From an uncultured Methanolobus sp. (GTDB lineage: Archaea; Halobacteriota; Methanosarcinia; Methanosarcinales; Methanosarcinaceae), in assembly GCF_963665675.1 (NCBI RefSeq), contig NZ_OY762426.1, positions 248,001 through 312,000 of the forward strand: a DNA stretch of 64,000 nucleotides, read 5' to 3'. The notes beneath the pieces were generated by a model. That model was not told the DNA's origin and made no database searches. It was given only the letters and a program-made list of their open reading frames with translations. The position numbers and the translations under genes were made by a program. Below are positions 53,743-63,620 of this stretch, one piece after another. Every line of letters starts with the position of its first letter. Positions within the stretch are counted from its first letter, which is position 1.

Positions 53743-54671
53743 TCCTTAAAACACCTCACCTGTCTGTTTTGAGTAGTATACAACGGAGGATGTTCTTCCA
53801 GACATCCAGACATTTTCTCTGTACACCTTGAACTGAAATAACAGCCTTTTATCTTTCCAGAATTCACAGAGTCTCCTGGTATCGGAACAAAACCATTTTC
53901 AGGAAGACTCTGTAACAATCCCCTGGAATAAGGATGTAAAGGTCTTTCAAAGAAGGTATCGACCTCTGCAATCTCAACAATCTCACCTGCATACATGACA
54001 GCTATCCTGTCAGCAATATTACGTGCTACACTAAGATCATGCGTGATAAGCAACATCGATATTCCTTTCTGTTTTGATATTGACAGCAAGTTATTTTCCA
54101 CATGAGATACGAGGTCAGCGTCAAGTCCTTTTGTAGGTTCATCGGCAATAATCAGTGAAGGTTCAGTAATGGCACCAGCAGCAATAAGATATCGCTGGTT
54201 CATACCACCTGAACATTGACCGGGATAAAGATCCATAATCTCTTCCGTGTCAGAGAATCCTATTTTTTTAAGCAAGCTGGCAGCTTTTTCCAAAGCAGTT
54301 TCCTTTTTTATTCCCCTATGAATTCTCAGGGGTTCAGCAATCTGTATTCCTGATTTCTGCACAGGATTCAAAGAAAGAGAAGGATTCTGGAATATAACGG
54401 ATATCCTGTTCCCTCTGAAAGAACACATGGTGCCTTCATCCAGAATAAGCAAATTATGATGTTCTTCAAATGCGATATTTCCTTTAACCACAGCTTCGGA
54501 AGGGAGCAAACGCATTATGGCATGTGCTACTACAGATTTACCACAACCGGTTTCCCCGACTAAAGCAAGTATTTCACCTTTATCAATTGAAAATGAAACA
54601 TTGTTCACGGCTTTTACAATATCCTCTCCGTGGAAAACAACATTGAGTTCGTCAACGGACATCAATGTCAT
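53736..54671 (-). CDS. Nickel/peptide-type ABC transporter ATPase 1 (NikD/OppD-like)
   Basis: 311 residues. Walker A is GETGCGKSV, the signature CSGGMNQRYLIA and Walker B LIIADEPTKGLD. It carries the C-terminal oligopeptide/nickel extension with RPLHPYSRGLLQSLP and a Cys-rich end (GCYFSSRCTEKMSGC). Together with 53056 it makes the heterodimeric motor. Start overlaps the permease stop by 4 nt. Confidence 0.88.
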   Translation of the reverse strand: MTLMSVDELNVVFHGEDIVKAVNNVSFSIDKGEILALVGETGCGKSVVAHAIMRLLPSEAVVKGNIAFEEHHNLLILDEGTMCSFRGNRISVIFQNPSLSLNPVQKSGIQIAEPLRIHRGIKKETALEKAASLLKKIGFSDTEEIMDLYPGQCSGGMNQRYLIAAGAITEPSLIIADEPTKGLDADLVSHVENNLLSISKQKGISMLLITHDLSVARNIADRIAVMYAGEIVEIAEVDTFFERPLHPYSRGLLQSLPENGFVPIPGDSVNSGKIKGCYFSSRCTEKMSGCLEEHPPLYTTQNRQVRCFKEC

Positions 54672-55504
54672 TCGATGTTCACCCCGGTTTTTCCTTTTTC
54701 AATGATGAATCCCAGTGTAACAAGTGATAAAACACAAAGAGTGATGCAGATACCCGGTGGAAGATACCACCACCACATTTCCCTTATGAATCCACCTTTT
54801 GTAAAAGCATATGACAGCATGATACCCCAGCTCTTCATTGTGGGGTCGCCAAGCCCTAAAAATGAAAGGGAAGCTTCGGATATCATCGCTGAGGCTGTTG
54901 CCAGCATGAATTTTGGAATAACCACATTGACGATGTTCGGGAAGATATCGGACAACATGATATGCAGGGAACTGAAACCCATACATTCTGAGCTTTTAAC
55001 AAATCCTGTTTCCCTCACCTGCAAGGTTTTCGAACGCACAATTCTTGCAATCGATTCCCAGGAAAGCACACCAAGAACAATGATCAATATCCATATGCTT
55101 GGCTTCAGAAATGCTGCAATGATGATAACCAGGGGTATTTTAGGGATCATAAGCACCACATCCGTGAATCCCATCAGGATCTCTTCCATTATACCCCGGA
55201 AGTATCCGGCCAGAAGACCTATCATCACTCCTATAAATGTAGTAATGATCGCAGAAGCAAAACCCACAATGAGCGAGATCCTTGCTCCATAAATCAGCTC
55301 CGAAAGAATATCATTTCCCATATTGTTGGTACCAAGCAAATGTTCAGATGATGGGGATGCATAGGGCAGACTTCGTTCTTTTGGGCTGTACGGTGCAATC
55401 AGAGACGGAAAAAGAGCCATACTGATGAAAAGCAACAGCATAATTATACTGAGTATGCTTGATTGGCTTAATCTGGCAAGATTTGTCCTGAAACCGGTGA
55501 TCAT
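54668..55504 (-). CDS. Nickel/peptide-type ABC transporter permease 2 (NikC/OppC-like)
   Basis: 278 residues, about six helices. HLLGTNNMGNDILSELIYGAR is the typical OppC/NikC region (HLLGTD..GRD.LSR). The EAA-like loop reads GFVKSSECMGFSSLHIMLSDIFPN. ASLSFLGLGDPTMKSWGIML marks the C-terminal part. Overlaps the upstream permease by 4 nt. Confidence 0.9.
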   Translation of the reverse strand: MITGFRTNLARLSQSSILSIIMLLLFISMALFPSLIAPYSPKERSLPYASPSSEHLLGTNNMGNDILSELIYGARISLIVGFASAIITTFIGVMIGLLAGYFRGIMEEILMGFTDVVLMIPKIPLVIIIAAFLKPSIWILIIVLGVLSWESIARIVRSKTLQVRETGFVKSSECMGFSSLHIMLSDIFPNIVNVVIPKFMLATASAMISEASLSFLGLGDPTMKSWGIMLSYAFTKGGFIREMWWWYLPPGICITLCVLSLVTLGFIIEKGKTGVNIE

Positions 55505-56448
55505 ATGTCCCTCCTCACACGCGGATCAGCAATACTATAAAGAATGTCTGCTGCCATATTTCCCAAGATAACTGAAAAGGATATCAGAAGAAAGGCACCC
55601 TGTAGTACTGGATAATCTCGACCCATAACTGCATCATATATAAGAGTACCAAGCCCGTTCAGCGAGAAGACGATCTCTATAAAAAGCGCTCCGCTGAATA
55701 TGAATCCAAAATCCAGGGCGATCTGGGTGATTATTGGCAGGCAGGCGTTCCTGAATACATGCCTTAAGAGTACCTGATTATGTTGAAGTCCTTTTGCTTT
55801 TGCGTAAAGAGCATATAGCTGCTCCTTTTCCTGTATGACACTGCCACGCATCACCATGAAATTACGCGATGCTGAAAATAAGCTCATTACAGACACAGGC
55901 AGGATCATATGATGAATCACGCTGGCTACGGTGAAAGTATCGTAAAACCCTTTGAAAGGAAAAATTCCCAGACGGAACACAAATATATACAGAGCCATCA
56001 GTGCCAGAAAATATGGAGGTGTACAGGAAATTGACATCACTATAACTGTCATAATACGGCTTTTTAGAGTCCCTGAGTTCCAACCTACAACAGCTCCGGC
56101 ACATGTCCCTATGATGGCACCTATTATGATGGAAATACCTACTAAAAGCATTGTCCAGAGCATGCGCGAACAGATGACCTCTGAAACAGGTACATGAAGA
56201 TGATATGAATAACCAAGATCAAAGTGAAGCAAATTCCACAGGTAATCTGCATATTGTATCGTAAGTGGCCTGTCAAGACCGAGTTCGTTTCTCAGACTTA
56301 TCAGAGTATTCTCGGTCACATACGTGTCCTCACCTATCATATTCATTACAGGGTCGCCAGGCATAACCCTTGGAAGGGTAAAGTTAAGGGTTATTATGGC
56401 AAGAATAGAAAAGAAGTAACGTGAAACTTTTTTTAATACGTTTTTCAT
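55501..56448 (-). CDS. Nickel/peptide-type ABC transporter permease 1 (NikB/OppB-like)
   Basis: About 315 residues. ITLNFTLPRVMPGDPVMNMIG follows the first helix, as in OppB/NikB (F...R.lPGDP). The C-terminal IVFSLNGLGTLIYDAVMGRDYPVLQG is the family hallmark. ATG 56448 is preferred because AGGT precedes it; ATG 56460 is also possible. It pairs with the permease at 54668. Confidence 0.9.
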   Translation of the reverse strand: MKNVLKKVSRYFFSILAIITLNFTLPRVMPGDPVMNMIGEDTYVTENTLISLRNELGLDRPLTIQYADYLWNLLHFDLGYSYHLHVPVSEVICSRMLWTMLLVGISIIIGAIIGTCAGAVVGWNSGTLKSRIMTVIVMSISCTPPYFLALMALYIFVFRLGIFPFKGFYDTFTVASVIHHMILPVSVMSLFSASRNFMVMRGSVIQEKEQLYALYAKAKGLQHNQVLLRHVFRNACLPIITQIALDFGFIFSGALFIEIVFSLNGLGTLIYDAVMGRDYPVLQGAFLLISFSVILGNMAADILYSIADPRVRRDI

Positions 56449-56461
56449 GAAACCTACCATT

Positions 56462-57262
56462 TCAGGAGTTATTCTTCAATACATAGAGAAGAGCATCAGT
56501 GGACGAGAAGGTAACATGATTCTCTCCAGAGGAATTGTCAAACCTTTCATTCTCAAGAAGGAATTCGCGTAATTCAGATTCTGTACGCTCACTGTTCCTG
56601 TACAGATGCAATACCAGGGAAAAAGGCAGTTTGTAGTTTCTGTTAAAGAATTCTGTATGGACATCCATTCCCATGTTTTCCATAACACGCAGCATATATT
56701 GATAATCGATCGATCTTTTATCACCATATGCAAATCTGTCCAGAGAATCACGTTCTCCGGCACGATATACTATAAATATCCCTTTTGATGCTGTATCATG
56801 CATTTTTTGAAGAAAATTCTCAATATCCGGATCAATTATGCTATATGCAGCAAGTGCATAATCCGCATCTTTCAATGCTTTCGTGTGTGTATCACTATCC
56901 ACATCTTTCCATTCAGCATTGATTTGAACAATATTTTCAATATCCTGAGCAGTGCATTTAGCAGACACCACATCAAGATGATATGAAGAAGGGTCTACAG
57001 CTATAACATGGGATGCATTTTCTGCAAGTGCTATGGAAAACGCACCGGTACCTGCACCAATGTCTATTATCTTTGCTTCAGGTATAATCAATTCAGATAT
57101 CCTGCTAAGTACAGCCCCGGGATAACAGGAATGGGTTATGTAATCATCATAAACTGCAAAATCTCTCCAGTACTGATCATGGGTTGTTTTCTTATCCTTA
57201 AAAAAGCGGAAATAGGTGGATTCACTGAGGATATCCACCCATTCCTGTGCAGCATTCCTCAT
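56462..57262 (-). CDS. SAM-dependent class I methyltransferase in the transporter operon
   Basis: 266 residues. Motif I IIDIGAGTGAFSIAL (about 90-104), then VIAVDPSSYHLDVV and DADYALAAYSIID, form the Rossmann SAM-binding core. The remainder includes helices before and after the core. The start overlaps the binding-protein stop by 4 nt, and the permease follows at once, so it is embedded in the operon. The substrate is unknown; modification of a metal ligand or metallophore is a possibility raised by context only. Confidence 0.85.
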   Translation of the reverse strand: MRNAAQEWVDILSESTYFRFFKDKKTTHDQYWRDFAVYDDYITHSCYPGAVLSRISELIIPEAKIIDIGAGTGAFSIALAENASHVIAVDPSSYHLDVVSAKCTAQDIENIVQINAEWKDVDSDTHTKALKDADYALAAYSIIDPDIENFLQKMHDTASKGIFIVYRAGERDSLDRFAYGDKRSIDYQYMLRVMENMGMDVHTEFFNRNYKLPFSLVLHLYRNSERTESELREFLLENERFDNSSGENHVTFSSTDALLYVLKNNS

Positions 57263-58992
57263 GCAGCTGCAACCTGTTTCACATTAAGGAAAGTGTCGAG
57301 GTTGTAGATACCAAAGAGAGGGTTGTAATGCCATCCGGTGAAATGCTTATTGTATGGCGTTACAACTTCCTTCCAGTACAGAGGAAGTATAGGCATCTCA
57401 GTTGCATAGTAATCCTGCATGTCTGAAGCATACTGTTCAAGTTCGTCCTGATCTGTTGTTGCAAGTATATTGTCACACAATGTCAGGAACTCCTGGTCAC
57501 CCAGTATGTGCAGTACTCCTTTACCTGTACGTCTGTTGTCGAGATATCCGGTTCCCCATCCCGCATGCATTAGCATACCCCATGGAGTTGCGCCTGAAAG
57601 TGTCAAGTCATATTCATAGTTATCCTTACGATCGAACCATGTACTTGAATCTACCTGAGTTACTTCTACATCAACACCAGCGTCTTCCAGATATTCTTCC
57701 ATCAGTTTTGCTGTGTCATCATATCCATCCCGAATGAGTAATTCGAGAGTAATGTCATTGCCCTCGCTGTCTTCTACAATACCATTATTGTCACTATCTA
57801 CATAACCTGCATCAGCAATCAATGATTTTGCAGTATTGACATTATACTCCAGAGCGTCTGTATTCTTGTAATAATCCATTCCCGGTGGGACAAAACCCTT
57901 ATTTGGAACCTGTCCGTAGCCGTTTGTATCATAGGTGATTATTTCATCATAGTTGACAGCATAAGAGATCGCATTCCTGAATGCAGGATCAGAGAGAGGT
58001 TCACTTTCAAGGTTGAAAGCCATGAATGTAAGACCAATGCTGGTTTGCCTGTCGACGTCGAAGTCACCTGTTTCAAGGAGTTCATCTACATTTGCATACG
58101 GATAGGAATTAGCATATCTGTAGTAGGTATCCATAGAACCACTTTCAAGTGCCATACATGCAACACTGTCACTTGCAAACCAGTGAATTTCCACGTTTTC
58201 AAAATTAGGTTCAGTCCCCTTCCAGTGAGGATTCTTTTTGTATGTCAGTTTAGCTGAGTCAAGATTAATCTCTTCAAGGTAGTATGGTCCGCATCCTACG
58301 TAAGGACCACTACTGGTGTATCCTTCCGGATCGTCTATGTTTTCCCATATGTGTTTTGGGATTACATTATAAGTTGCAAACTCCAGATTGAGATTGGTGT
58401 ATGGCTGATCAAAGACAAAAGTTACCGAATTGTCTTCATCTGATACTGATGTGCTGACCAGTGACTCCCCGATCCATTCCGATGAAGCTATTTTTGTCCC
58501 TATGTACTGGAATGTGAATTCAATGTCTTCGGGAGTGACTTTTCTTCCGTCGCTCCAGTACATGTCATCCTTTATGTAAAAAGTCCATGCAGTATTGTCT
58601 TCGGAGACTTCATAACTTTCGGCAGTCTGGCCGATCAGACTACCTGTGGATGTCATCTGCATCAGTGGCATATTGGAAAGATGAGAGAAAATTCCTACAT
58701 AGTAATCATAAAATGCTTCGGCTTTAACAATGTTGGGAGTAGCGATCTTGATTACGGAATCATCTTCTTCCAGAGGGTCAAGTCCCATATAACTCCTGGC
58801 ATATGCGCAGAGTTCTGTTCTGGCAGGGTGCACAAGGTTCTCGTCGAGATATTCCGCTTTCATGTAGTCAATAATATACGCTGACATCTCCGAGTTATCC
58901 GGGGACGCTGCACATGATGCGGGAATTGCCGATGAAAGGATAATCAACATAAAGACACAGGTAAATGCAGTCCTTTTTGTGAATGATATCAC
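57259..58992 (-). CDS. Nickel/peptide-type ABC transporter substrate-binding protein
   Basis: 577 residues, the SBP_bac_5 family. The signal peptide includes PASCAAS, which may be a lipobox. WTFYIKDDMYWSDGRKVTPEDIEFTFQY is the family motif, with later DPAFRNAISYAVNYDEI and YKKNPHWKG. The ligand could be a peptide, Ni(II) complex or metallophore; methanogens need much nickel for F430. First core gene of the operon, following a surface-anchored protein by 1 nt. Confidence 0.88.
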   Translation of the reverse strand: MISFTKRTAFTCVFMLIILSSAIPASCAASPDNSEMSAYIIDYMKAEYLDENLVHPARTELCAYARSYMGLDPLEEDDSVIKIATPNIVKAEAFYDYYVGIFSHLSNMPLMQMTSTGSLIGQTAESYEVSEDNTAWTFYIKDDMYWSDGRKVTPEDIEFTFQYIGTKIASSEWIGESLVSTSVSDEDNSVTFVFDQPYTNLNLEFATYNVIPKHIWENIDDPEGYTSSGPYVGCGPYYLEEINLDSAKLTYKKNPHWKGTEPNFENVEIHWFASDSVACMALESGSMDTYYRYANSYPYANVDELLETGDFDVDRQTSIGLTFMAFNLESEPLSDPAFRNAISYAVNYDEIITYDTNGYGQVPNKGFVPPGMDYYKNTDALEYNVNTAKSLIADAGYVDSDNNGIVEDSEGNDITLELLIRDGYDDTAKLMEEYLEDAGVDVEVTQVDSSTWFDRKDNYEYDLTLSGATPWGMLMHAGWGTGYLDNRRTGKGVLHILGDQEFLTLCDNILATTDQDELEQYASDMQDYYATEMPILPLYWKEVVTPYNKHFTGWHYNPLFGIYNLDTFLNVKQVAAA

Positions 58993-58993
58993 T

Positions 58994-59719
58994 TTAAATA
59001 CCTCCTTTATTGTTCATTCTGTCTCTGGCAAAAAAAGCACTGAATATCACAAGTATGGCCATAGGAACAATACCAATAAAAGGAGTGCTTTTTGATTCAG
59101 AATCATCAGCATCAGTAGTTTCAGATGGTGCGTCACCTTCATCGTCCTGAATTGACATTCTGGTGCTCATATCCTGCTTTTCTTCAGTTGAAGCTTCCTC
59201 TGCAGTCTCAGTTGTTTCTTCATTGTTTGTATTCTCTGATTCTGCGGAAGAGTCAGCTGTTGTTACACGGGCTGTGCCTGTTCCAGAAGATGAACGAGAA
59301 CCGGAACTTGATTTTACTGTTACACTGGTATCAGCTATAGTTCCATCGTCCATATCCAGTGAGTTATCCCATAAGCCGCTAAAAACTCCTGAGCCGGAAC
59401 TGGGTGCAGACACTGTATAAGTGATCTTTGATTCCCCTATAACGGAAAAAATCACGTTTTGTCCGTTTACACTGGTTTGGTCTGACGGATGATCTGTTGA
59501 TACATAAGCAAAACCATCTGGAATTGTTTCTACTATACCACCTACATCCATATCCGATATACTTAGCGTAATCTCAATTTCGGAATTAGCTGATGGAGAC
59601 GTTGTTGACACGCCTCTGACAACAGAAGTAGAAGCAGATGCGAATCCACTTAATGCGACAGTCAGAAAGACTGCCAGAATTATTAATTGAGTTGATTTTA
59701 TTTGTTTGGTAATAATCAC
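58994..59719 (-). CDS. Surface protein with small Ig-like domain, Ser/Glu linker and C-terminal anchor
   Basis: 241 residues. The signal peptide ends near GFASA. A domain of about 100 residues (PSANSEIEITLSISDMDVGG, IPDGFAYVSTDHPSDQTSV, ITYTVSAPSSGSGVFSGLW) is of the type often found in methanogen surface and binding proteins. A Ser/Thr/Glu linker follows, then a C-terminal helix (FIGIVPMAILVIFSAFFA) with RDRM, similar to archaeal sorting tails. It directly precedes the binding protein gene, so it may tether it or collect ligand. It shares its build with the 32525 protein. Confidence 0.7.
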   Translation of the reverse strand: MIITKQIKSTQLIILAVFLTVALSGFASASTSVVRGVSTTSPSANSEIEITLSISDMDVGGIVETIPDGFAYVSTDHPSDQTSVNGQNVIFSVIGESKITYTVSAPSSGSGVFSGLWDNSLDMDDGTIADTSVTVKSSSGSRSSSGTGTARVTTADSSAESENTNNEETTETAEEASTEEKQDMSTRMSIQDDEGDAPSETTDADDSESKSTPFIGIVPMAILVIFSAFFARDRMNNKGGI

Positions 59720-59948
59720 ACCACCACTTATATTTATATGAATACATCATACTTTTATAAACTGATGTATCACATACGGCAAGTAAATGATGTTATAAAT
59801 ACATTATGATATGCATCCTGACATTCAGAAGAGTATATTTTTTTAGAAATTATTATCAAAATAAAAAAGAATAAAGATTATTATTGAAGTACTGGCATAC
59901 TATAAAATACAAAATGCTGCCATTATTTCTTTCCTCATAATATCCCAA

Positions 59949-62675
59949 TCATGTACAACTGTAACTTTCAAGCAAAGGTTCTAAAGCTCTTTCATCACCA
60001 ATTTCTATAAGCAGTAATGCAGAATTGATCCTGATGTTATTGTTATCAGATTCAAGTCCCTTTATTAAAGCCTCAACAGAATCTTCTCTTCTTTCTACAA
60101 GATAAGCAGAAGCTCTGCTCTTGACTTCTTTACTATCATCACCCAATGCATAAACAAGAGCTATAGTTGATTCTTCATCCATGATGTTTCCAAGTGCATT
60201 CACAGCACATATCCTGATGTCCTGGCTGCTGTCATCAAGGAATGAATCTATTGTAGAAATTGCCTTTTCATCGCCAATCCTGCCAAGAGCCTCCAGAGAA
60301 ATACAGATCAATTCTTCATTTTCAGAATCTGTTGCGCTGATCAACTCATTAACCGCTCTTCTGTCGCTGATGTTTCCAAGAGCCCAGGAAGCAGCGATTC
60401 TCACTTCATCGTCGTCATTTTTTAAACTCAGTACCAAAGGTTCAACTCCTCTTGTATCGCCAATATTTCCAAGTGCAAGAGCAGCATTCCTTTTTACAAC
60501 CATATCTTCATCAGATAATTTGCTTATTAATTGAGGAACAGCAGATTCATCTCCAATGCTTCCTAATGCAAGAGCAGCACAGGTTCTTACATAGCTGTTT
60601 TTGTCATCAAGGGAAACTTTTAATATGTCTACTGGTTGAGGATCGCCTATTTTCCCAAGTGCAATGGCACTGCATCCTGCAACCCTGTCATAGTCATCTG
60701 TTTTCAACGCAAAAGTCAGAGGTATGATAGCTTCTTCGATTTCGATCTCACCAAGTGCGAAAGCCGAACATGCCCTGATTTCATCACCATCTTTACCAAG
60801 AGATTGTATCAGTGCTTCCGTAGCTTTTTCTTCTTTTGAAAAACCGAACATTAAGACTGTGCTTAATCTTATATATCCTGCATCGTGCTTCATCATCATC
60901 GAAACATTTTCGGATGATGCTACTTTTGTATTTTTCAGCCCGGCAATCTTTGCATACACCTGTGGGTCATCTTCTTCATTTTCAAGGGCTTTAATCAAAT
61001 CGCCTGTTTCTGTTCCATCCAGATCTTCAAGAGCCAGCACAAGTCCAGATAACAGGTCTTTGTCAACTTCATCTACGGCATTGTTGAAAGGTGCATAATA
61101 GTTCTCATTATAGTGCAAAAACAGGTCTTCTGTATCAGATGAGTGTATTTCTTCACTGTCAAACAGTTTTTTTATCTCAGAGACAGCACTTTTATCCCCG
61201 ATACTCAGCAATGCAAACGCAGCATATTTCCTTACATCCGGATCATCACTTTCAAGTGCAATTGACAGATGAGGAACAGCAGGTTCACCCATATTACCCA
61301 ATGCCAGTGCACTGCTCATCCTGACATCATCGTCTTCGTCTGATAATGTCATTACCAGCTGCTCAGATGCTCTTTCATCACTTATCTGACCCAAAGCCCA
61401 GGCAGCAGTTGAACGTACATAAGTATCTGAATCAGAAAGGGCATTAACCAGTTGCTCAACGCTTTGTTCACCTATAGCAACAAGTACATCACCTGCATAC
61501 CATTTTACATCCTTGTTCTCATCACTAAGTGCATCAACCAGCAGTTCTGTGCTGTCCTCCCCCTTTGCTGTCAGAGTTTCCATGACTCTTTGACGTACAT
61601 AAGGATCAGAATCCTGCAACTGTTGAACGAGTGCTTCAAGGGACTTCTGACTACCTGTTTTTCCAAGGAAATCAACAGCATTGATCCTTACATAAGGATC
61701 TTCATCGGAAAGAGCAAGTATTAATGCGTCTTCAGCCCTTTCGTCCCCAATCTGACCAAGAACTATGACAGCAGTAGAGCGCATGTTTGCATCATCATCT
61801 GAAAGCAAATCAATAAGTTCTTCGGTTGCGGAAGTCTCTCTCATCAAACCAAGGGAAACAGCTGCACATTCTCTCACCTTATCATCTTCATCAGATAACG
61901 CTTCCGTAAGGGCTGATGCAACATCATCGCCTCTCATGTTTCCAAGTGACTTTGCCGCCTGTATTCTTACATTTTTGTCACTGTCTGAAAGACCCGCAAT
62001 CAACGCTTCCCTTATACCTTCTCCTTCACACTTTCCAAGTGCTTCAGCTGCACCAGCCCGAATCAGGGGGTTATCGTCATTCATTGCCTGACATAAGCTT
62101 TGCACTACCCGGTCATTTCCCAGATTTAAAGAGAATTTATTATTTTGCAGATTGTTTCCCTTTGCAGATGATGAAACTGATAATTCAATTTCACCTAAAG
62201 TCCAGATGACATTCAAGCGAACAAATACATTTTCATCAGAAAGTGCATTCAATAGAGCGTTCTTTGTTCTCTCAGACCTGAAATTCTTAAGAGCAAATGC
62301 AGAATTCATTCTTACTTTTGGTTCTTTATCTGCCAGAAAATCAAAGAGATATTGTTCTGACTGTTGGTCGTCAATTTTTCCAAGAACAAGTGCAAGTTCG
62401 CTTCTGGCAACAGGGGATAATAAGTCTGAATTATCAGCTAAATTGAATATTATTTGCTTATCCTGATCTTCAAGACTTGTGCGACCTTCCGCTCTGACAT
62501 AAGCATCATCACTTTCCAGCATTGATGTAATTTCTTCAATCGATAGTGGCACATTCTGAACCTGATCGTTTTCTGTGGACTCAGGTTCCTCTGCAGTATT
62601 ATTTACTGCAACAGCCGTACTTGTAATACATACTATTAACAAAACAAACAAAAATTTCATTAAGATTTTTTTCAT
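59949..62675 (-). CDS. Large exported HEAT-repeat (PBS-lyase-like) protein
   Basis: About 908 residues from ATG 62675, with AAAGGTG 7 nt upstream. A signal peptide (to about 25) is followed by over twenty HEAT-like repeats of about 31 residues with the motif 'D.DP.VR..AA.ALG.IGDE.A...L..ALSDED'. A non-repeat insertion lies in the middle (around FLHYNENYYAPFNNAVDEVD). It lacks an obvious membrane anchor beyond the signal. Such solenoids bind proteins; an extracellular one of this size is unusual. Its neighbours are two metal-uptake-type transporters, so it may be a surface scaffold, but no direct link is shown. Confidence 0.8.
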   Translation of the reverse strand: MKKILMKFLFVLLIVCITSTAVAVNNTAEEPESTENDQVQNVPLSIEEITSMLESDDAYVRAEGRTSLEDQDKQIIFNLADNSDLLSPVARSELALVLGKIDDQQSEQYLFDFLADKEPKVRMNSAFALKNFRSERTKNALLNALSDENVFVRLNVIWTLGEIELSVSSSAKGNNLQNNKFSLNLGNDRVVQSLCQAMNDDNPLIRAGAAEALGKCEGEGIREALIAGLSDSDKNVRIQAAKSLGNMRGDDVASALTEALSDEDDKVRECAAVSLGLMRETSATEELIDLLSDDDANMRSTAVIVLGQIGDERAEDALILALSDEDPYVRINAVDFLGKTGSQKSLEALVQQLQDSDPYVRQRVMETLTAKGEDSTELLVDALSDENKDVKWYAGDVLVAIGEQSVEQLVNALSDSDTYVRSTAAWALGQISDERASEQLVMTLSDEDDDVRMSSALALGNMGEPAVPHLSIALESDDPDVRKYAAFALLSIGDKSAVSEIKKLFDSEEIHSSDTEDLFLHYNENYYAPFNNAVDEVDKDLLSGLVLALEDLDGTETGDLIKALENEEDDPQVYAKIAGLKNTKVASSENVSMMMKHDAGYIRLSTVLMFGFSKEEKATEALIQSLGKDGDEIRACSAFALGEIEIEEAIIPLTFALKTDDYDRVAGCSAIALGKIGDPQPVDILKVSLDDKNSYVRTCAALALGSIGDESAVPQLISKLSDEDMVVKRNAALALGNIGDTRGVEPLVLSLKNDDDEVRIAASWALGNISDRRAVNELISATDSENEELICISLEALGRIGDEKAISTIDSFLDDSSQDIRICAVNALGNIMDEESTIALVYALGDDSKEVKSRASAYLVERREDSVEALIKGLESDNNNIRINSALLLIEIGDERALEPLLESYSCT

Positions 62676-62738
62676 GATTTTCACCTTTTTCTTAAAGGCA
62701 AATGTTCATGGATTTTGCATCCAGCCTAAATCCTGTAA

Positions 62739-63620
62739 TCATATAACAGGAATAATCATTTTTTTTCCTTTATGTTCAAACACGTCCACATGGACACCAT
62801 AAGCATCCATTATTTTTTCGGGAGTCATTACATTTTCAGGGACCCCTGAAACAACGATATTATCGCAATCCAATGACTTTCCGGCTCCATATTCAGAAGC
62901 GGGATTCAACTCCAGATCCTCCAAAATAATTTCAGTATTATTTGCCTGTTCCAGCTTTCTCAGGAGTATTATCTCATCAGAAAAAAGCATGGCATGATTG
63001 GGATCATGCAGTGTCATCAGGACTGTGATATTCCGGGTTCTGGAAAGATCAGTTATGGTTTTAAGAACATGAATCTGGTTTTTCAGGTCAAGGAAAGATG
63101 TGGGTTCATCCAGCAGAAGAAAATCCGGTTCCTGTGCCAGTGCTTTTGCAATCATTACAAGCTGTCTTTCGCCTCCGCTTATCTGCGTATAAGGACGATC
63201 TGCAAAATGTTTTATTCCAAGGTACTCCAGCACACTGTAAGTCTTATCTATATCTTCTTTGCCAGGTGTTGAGAACGTGGAAATGTAAGGCATCCGTCCT
63301 GTAAGCACCACATCAAGCACAGAGAACGGGAAGGAAGATTTGTGGTTCTGTGATACATGACTAAGTGTTTTTGCACGCTCTTTTTTTGCCATTTCCTCTG
63401 CATTTTTACCATCAATATAAATGGCACCCCCATGTTGTTTCAGGAAACCGTTTATTATTTTGAGAAGAGTAGTCTTTCCACATCCGTTAGGTCCTACCAA
63501 TGTGACTACAGATCCTTTTTTGACTGTAAAATCGATCTTATTGAGAATAAGATTCCTGTCATAACCCAGACTTATATTCTGAATCGAAATTCCATCCGGT
63601 TCTTTATCAGTGAAAAACAT
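62739..63620 (-). CDS. FecE/BtuD-type ABC transporter ATPase
   Basis: 293 residues from ATG 63620, overlapping the permease stop as TGATG, with GGAGGG upstream. Walker A is GPNGCGKTTLL, the signature ISGGERQLVMIAKAL and Walker B DFLLLDEPTSFLD. A C-terminal extension of about 50 residues with VVSGVPENVMTPEKIMDAYG is common in archaeal homologues. It energises uptake of cobalamin, haem or Fe(III)-siderophore; the ligand cannot be told from the ATPase. Confidence 0.9.
   Translation of the reverse strand: MFFTDKEPDGISIQNISLGYDRNLILNKIDFTVKKGSVVTLVGPNGCGKTTLLKIINGFLKQHGGAIYIDGKNAEEMAKKERAKTLSHVSQNHKSSFPFSVLDVVLTGRMPYISTFSTPGKEDIDKTYSVLEYLGIKHFADRPYTQISGGERQLVMIAKALAQEPDFLLLDEPTSFLDLKNQIHVLKTITDLSRTRNITVLMTLHDPNHAMLFSDEIILLRKLEQANNTEIILEDLELNPASEYGAGKSLDCDNIVVSGVPENVMTPEKIMDAYGVHVDVFEHKGKKMIIPVI

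Noticed and set aside
60181..62466. Plus-strand frames opposite the HEAT-repeat protein
   Set aside because: Low-complexity Ser/Phe-rich shadows created by the repeated sequence on the minus strand.
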